This document shows positions 61,395 through 64,000 of a stretch of 64,000 nucleotides of DNA, piece after piece. A model generated the notes under the pieces. That model worked only from the letters and a program-made list of their open reading frames with translations. It was not told the origin of the DNA and searched no databases. Origin of the DNA: CALBPI01 sp045110335. Lineage in GTDB: Bacteria > Pseudomonadota > Gammaproteobacteria > Steroidobacterales > Woeseiaceae. Made by a program: the position numbers and the translations under genes. The stretch spans positions 124,001 to 188,000 of the forward strand of contig JBGCGB010000024.1 of NCBI GenBank assembly GCA_045110335.1, written 5' to 3'. Every line of letters starts with the position of its first letter. The first letter of the stretch is position 1.

Positions 61395-61699
61395 TTTCTG
61401 ACCGAACCCGGCTGGGTTCAGATCGACCGGTATCGTCGTCAGGCAGACCGGTATCGAACAGTCTTGTTTGAACGCATCTAATAGTCGGTGGATTAGCCCA
61501 CTTTGCGCTCGCGAAGATCTGTTTTTCTGGCAACGACTAACAGCCCATTAAGCCAGTCGGAGGCGGCCCGCTGGCGGCTAAGGGAGCACGTTAGGTCTTC
61601 ATTGCCGTGCAAGCCAAGTTGCGATTTCGGGGCGACCCCATACAATAAATGGCGCGAATCCTAGGGGTTCTGCTTTGTTTGTTGATAGGCGGGTGTTAC
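61395..61699. other. 305-bp non-coding region with hairpin and 11-bp direct repeat
   Basis: No convincing gene is seen between dsbC and the HxlR start. The region holds a perfect hairpin GAACCC-ggct-GGGTTC (61404-61419) just after dsbC, without a T tract. It also holds two copies of GACCGGTATCG at 61425-61435 and 61446-61456, spaced 21 bp start to start, which is two helical turns. The HxlR promoter is at its right end. Confidence 0.5.
61619..61646 (+). promoter_or_regulatory. Candidate promoter of the HxlR gene
   Basis: TTGCGA (61619-61624) and TACAAT (61641-61646) are separated by 16 bases. The spacer contains GGGG-cga-CCCC (61629-61639), a compact dyad where a regulator could bind. Predicted transcription would begin near 61653, leaving a leader of about 47 bases. 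Confidence 0.45.
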
Positions 61700-62434
61700 A
61701 TGTCAGTTCTAGAGATAGAGGGTCAAACGAATTCCCCCAACCAAAGCGGCAGTCTTTGTCCTGCTGTGAAAGCGGCGGATATGATTGGCGATAAATGGAC
61801 GCTATTGTTGATGCGAGAGCTCCTACTGGGCGCGAGTCGTTACAATGAGTTTCAGCGTGCGATGCCGCGAATTTCTCCGACAGTGCTTAGCAAGCGGCTC
61901 AAACAGATGGAACTCGACGGTCTGATCATCAAGAAGGCGGTTGCTGGCGAAAAGGCAAAGGCCTACCGATTGACGACCTGCGGACGAGAACTCGGCCCGC
62001 TGGTTGACTACATGTCGAAATGGGGTCTGCGGTGGGCAAGACGGCGCCTGAATGAGGAAGATCTCGACGTTGGCACGTTTATGTGGGACTTCCATCGCTC
62101 ACTAAAAACCGCTGAGTTACCCGATGGCGAGACCGTATTGAGCGTGACGTTCTCAGAGCTTGCGAGTCACAAGCGTTGGTGGCTTATTGCGAACAATGGT
62201 GTCGTCGACCTTTGTACGGACGACCCCGGCAAGGAGGTAGACCTTTACATCTTCACGTCTTTGCCCGCTTTAGCCGAAGTTTGGATGGGTGACATGTCTA
62301 TCTCCGCGGCGACCCAATGCGAGCAGGTCAAAATCTCGGGTGCGGGTTATTTGATGAAAACCGCTGCCGAGTGGTTTCCGCAATCCCGGTATGCGGAGGT
62401 TCGCCCTGAACGGTTTATTGGCGCGTCCCAATAG
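61700..62434 (+). CDS. HxlR-family regulator with SCP2-like C-terminal extension
   Basis: From ATG 61700 the product is 244 residues; the frame upstream to 61649 would add a hydrophobic stretch but the HxlR fold begins later. Residues about 15-105 are a typical HxlR winged helix: CPAVKAADMIGDKWTLLLMREL, then GASRYNEFQRAMPRISPTVLSKRLKQMELDGLI and AYRLTTCGREL. The remaining about 130 residues resemble a sterol-carrier-like (SCP2) fold (VLSVTFSELASHKRWWLIAN, DLYIFTSLPALAEVWMGD). This domain pair is known in some HxlR-like regulators and may sense a lipophilic ligand. Target genes unknown. Confidence 0.88.
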   Translation: MSVLEIEGQTNSPNQSGSLCPAVKAADMIGDKWTLLLMRELLLGASRYNEFQRAMPRISPTVLSKRLKQMELDGLIIKKAVAGEKAKAYRLTTCGRELGPLVDYMSKWGLRWARRRLNEEDLDVGTFMWDFHRSLKTAELPDGETVLSVTFSELASHKRWWLIANNGVVDLCTDDPGKEVDLYIFTSLPALAEVWMGDMSISAATQCEQVKISGAGYLMKTAAEWFPQSRYAEVRPERFIGASQ

Positions 62435-62466
62435 TCGAGAAAGGCCGGAGTAGACCTGCATACCAG

Positions 62467-62481
62467 CTACGCATTGCGTAG
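62467..62481 (+). terminator. Weak hairpin after HxlR gene
   Basis: CTACGC-att-GCGTAG forms a 6-bp perfect stem with a three-base loop, 33 bases after the HxlR stop. The following bases are only moderately T-rich, so terminator activity is uncertain. Confidence 0.3.
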
Positions 62482-62579
62482 TGGATTACTATGCTTTAGC
62501 CAGTTTAGCCGAATCGAGCATTTGCTTAAGCTTCTTCCTGTCGCCAATAAGGCGGTCTTGAACAACCAGGAGAAATCAA

Positions 62580-62801
62580 ATGCCACTAGTTACTATCGAT
62601 GTCGTCAAAGACGTTTTCACAGCGGATCAAAAAGCCGAAATCATCAACAAAGTCACGGAGACAATGGTTGAACTTGAAGGTGAAGCGCTACGCAGCGTCA
62701 CCTGGGTTCGTATCAATGAGTTCGAACAGGGTGATTGGGGTGTCGGCGGGCATCTGCTAACGGCGAATGCCGTGCATGACATGATGAAAGCTAGCGCCTG
62801 A
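62580..62801 (+). CDS. 4-oxalocrotonate tautomerase-family protein
   Basis: The 73-residue protein begins Met-Pro-Leu-Val-Thr-Ile. Removal of the methionine exposes Pro1, the catalytic base of the tautomerase superfamily. The strand-helix pattern (FTADQKAEIINKVTETMVEL) fits, and the C-terminus contains WGVGGHLLTANAV, where 4-OT proteins have their second strand. AGGAG precedes the ATG by nine bases. It is likely a small hexameric or trimeric tautomerase; the substrate is unknown, and no meta-cleavage pathway gene adjoins it. A strong hairpin follows. Confidence 0.88.
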   Translation: MPLVTIDVVKDVFTADQKAEIINKVTETMVELEGEALRSVTWVRINEFEQGDWGVGGHLLTANAVHDMMKASA

Positions 62802-62821
62802 CGGTGAATCAGCGGACGCAC

Positions 62822-62854
62822 AGGGTCGCTGCAAGTATGCAGCGGCCTTTGTGT
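62822..62854 (+). terminator. Terminator after tautomerase gene
   Basis: AGGGTCGCTGCA and TGCAGCGGCCTT (62822-62833 and 62838-62849) form a 12-bp stem with two G-T wobbles and a four-base AGTA loop, followed by TGTGT. Flanking bases can extend the stem further. It lies between tautomerase and the convergent fdxA. Confidence 0.55.
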
Positions 62855-62911
62855 CCAAGCTAAACTTTCGGTCAGCTACCGGTTTTACAGCCGGGCAGGG
62901 GGGCGAGTGCG

Positions 62912-63235
62912 CTACCGCTCGATCAAAGACTCTTTGTCTTCCTTGTCTTTCCAATCGTCGGCATCCGCTGGCGGTTCTTTTGCCTCCGTGATGACAGGCC
63001 AATCGGCGGCTAGCTCTGCATTGAGTTCGAGGAAGTGTTCCTGATCATCCGGGAGCTCGTCTTCGGAGTAGATCGCTTCGACCGGACATTCCGGCTCACA
63101 CAGTGTGCAATCGATACATTCATCGGGGTCGATGACGAGGAAATTAGGTCCCTCATGGAAACAATCGACCGGGCATACTTCTACGCAGTCGGTGTATTTG
63201 CATTTAACGCACGATTGGGTGACGACAAAAGTCAT
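62912..63235 (-). CDS. fdxA: 7Fe ferredoxin FdxA
   Basis: The 107-residue protein begins MTFVVTQSCVKCKYTDC, then CVEVCPVDCF with the cysteines for the 3Fe-4S and 4Fe-4S clusters. DECIDCTLCEPECPVEAIYSEDELP carries the second set. The acidic C-terminal tail (KDKEDKE) is usual for FdxA. It is a soluble low-potential electron carrier in the cytoplasm. Its start lies 61 bp from the Nudix gene's stop on the same strand; its 3' end converges with the tautomerase gene. Confidence 0.96.
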   Translation of the reverse strand: MTFVVTQSCVKCKYTDCVEVCPVDCFHEGPNFLVIDPDECIDCTLCEPECPVEAIYSEDELPDDQEHFLELNAELAADWPVITEAKEPPADADDWKDKEDKESLIER

Positions 63236-63296
63236 TAGCGATCAGTCCTGTTCATTACTTAAGCCCAAATATTACCGTGAAACCGATGCTGAATCA

Positions 63297-63830
63297 TCAA
63301 TAACGGCGGCGTTCGGCGGTATGGGAGTGCACGCCATTATTCTGGCCGTTGTCTTCAATATACTTGCGCAGCGCGAATGTCCCGCTCGGGAACGCGATTT
63401 CGTCCCAGGGAATGTCCTCCGGCGCGAACATCGCGACGTCCAGGCTTTCCATTCCCGGTGAGAAGTCAGAGACGAGTTTGGCGGTGTAGAACACATGTAC
63501 CTGGCCGGCATGCGGGACATCTACAGCCGCAAACAAATGGCCGATTTCAACAGTGGCTTCCGCCTCTTCGATGGTTTCGCGCGCAGCGCCGTCAGCCATC
63601 GTCTCGAACAGCTCCATGAATCCGGCGGGCACTGTCCAATAACCGACCCTCGGTTCAATTGCGCGCTTACACAGCAGAATCTTGCCATCCCTTTCCGGTA
63701 CACAACCGACAACGATCTTCGGGTTTTGGTAGTGAATCGTCTTGCACTGGGGGCAAACATGGCGCTTGTGCGTATCGCCATCAGGAATCTCGCGAACCAC
63801 TTCGTGGCCGCATTCAGCGCAAAACTTCAT
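63297..63830 (-). CDS. Zinc-ribbon Nudix hydrolase
   Basis: The real start is ATG 63830 (MKFCAECGHEVV); the open frame continues upstream into the tRNA gene, which is only chance. The 177-residue protein has an N-terminal zinc ribbon (CAECGH and CPQCKTIHYQNPKIV). A Nudix box follows, GFMELFETMADGAARETIEEAEA, with the REUxEE core kept but Glu where the box usually has Gly. Related NUDT-type proteins hydrolyse NADH, FAD or ADP-ribose, so a nucleotide-housekeeping role is likely. The substrate is not determined. Lies 61 bp upstream of fdxA. Confidence 0.9.
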   Translation of the reverse strand: MKFCAECGHEVVREIPDGDTHKRHVCPQCKTIHYQNPKIVVGCVPERDGKILLCKRAIEPRVGYWTVPAGFMELFETMADGAARETIEEAEATVEIGHLFAAVDVPHAGQVHVFYTAKLVSDFSPGMESLDVAMFAPEDIPWDEIAFPSGTFALRKYIEDNGQNNGVHSHTAERRRY

Positions 63831-63896
63831 AAAATCACCCGGCTGGCCGGTCGGCCATGCTGTAACGACGCGACGACGGTCACGCCAGCACTGCGG

Positions 63897-63983
63897 TGGT
63901 ACCAGAGGTCGGACTCGAACCGACACGCTATTGCTAGCAAGGGATTTTGAATCCCTCGTGTCTACCAATTCCACCACTCTGGC
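63897..63983 (-). tRNA. tRNA-Leu (anticodon CAA)
   Basis: The minus strand reads a complete 87-base tRNA including encoded CCA. The acceptor arm GCCAGAG pairs with CTCTGGT (first pair G-U), then discriminator A and CCA. The D arm is GTGGTGGAATTGGTAGACAC. The anticodon stem AGGGA/TCCCT encloses loop TTCAAAA, so the anticodon is CAA and reads UUG. A long type-II variable arm (TTGCTAGCAATAGCGT) and the T arm GTCGGTTCGAGTCCGAC follow. The long variable arm and sequence are close to E. coli leuX. Confidence 0.97.
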
Positions 63984-64000
63984 ATAGTGCAGTGTCATGC

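Noticed and set aside
63831..63998. N-terminal extension of the Nudix protein through the tRNA gene
   Set aside because: The zinc ribbon begins at ATG 63830 and the upstream codons overlap a well-defined tRNA-Leu.
1..64000. CRISPR arrays, insertion sequences, prophage or defence islands
   Set aside because: No spaced repeats, transposase, phage structural or known defence genes were seen; the window is core-like throughout.

Overview
The window reads as ordinary, gene-dense chromosome of a free-living, aerobic gammaproteobacterium, probably a marine or aquatic heterotroph. Base composition looks to be in the low-to-mid 50s percent G+C by eye. The clues are a lineage-typical housekeeping set (glutaminyl-tRNA synthetase, SlyX, Uup, ZapE, XerD followed by DsbC, FdxA), a Vibrio TonB2-like gene block, and many fatty-acid catabolic genes with ETF-ubiquinone oxidoreductase. 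I see no insertion sequence, prophage, CRISPR array or rRNA. The only RNA gene found is a tRNA-Leu(CAA) at the right edge. Genus or family cannot be assigned from the sequence alone.

Layout. 1-8.2 kb: the end of a membrane-protein gene, then a leftward lipid-centred gene run: OlsB-like GNAT, OlsA-like acyltransferase, DinB-fold protein, a very large hydrolase/DedA/ATP-grasp fusion, a shortened DoxX-like gene, a secreted START protein and a thioredoxin-fold 2Fe-2S ferredoxin. 8.5-17.5 kb: a TauE permease, gamma-glutamyltranspeptidase, the translational GTPase TypA, a zeta-class glutathione transferase, XdhC, and a TonB-domain protein carrying two receiver-like domains. 17.7-23.8 kb: ThrRS, Zur, a DUF457 membrane protein, GlnRS and a YhhQ-type transporter. 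23.8-29.9 kb: a paired acyl-CoA dehydrogenase operon, then moaA-moaC-mobA-moaD-moaE and a MocA-like enzyme for molybdenum cofactor. 30-46 kb: MaoC, IMPase-like protein, nitrilase, SlyX, Uup, acyl-CoA ligase, SDR, Mpo1-like protein, DUF1499, TesB, carbonic-anhydrase-like protein, phosphoglycerate mutase, NYN/OST-HTH protein and a 1607-residue NAD-glutamate dehydrogenase. 46-52.7 kb: tryptophan dioxygenase, MarR, ZapE, ETF-QO, SDR and thiolase. 52.9-58.4 kb: a seven-gene TonB system. 58.5-64 kb: PlsC, XerD, DsbC, HxlR, tautomerase, FdxA, Nudix and tRNA-Leu.

How the parts fit. Acyl-CoA ligase, two dehydrogenases, MaoC, SDR, thiolase, TesB and ETF-QO together support beta-oxidation with electrons passed to ubiquinone. 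XdhC, MocA and the moa genes point to a xanthine-oxidase-family molybdoenzyme elsewhere in the genome. The TonB block would energise outer-membrane uptake.

The most unusual content is (i) the 869-residue hydrolase-DedA-ATP-grasp fusion tightly coupled to ornithine-lipid-type acyltransferases, a candidate new lipid-modification and transport module, and (ii) the 863-residue receiver-receiver-TM-repeat-TonB protein whose first receiver has lost its phosphoacceptor aspartate.
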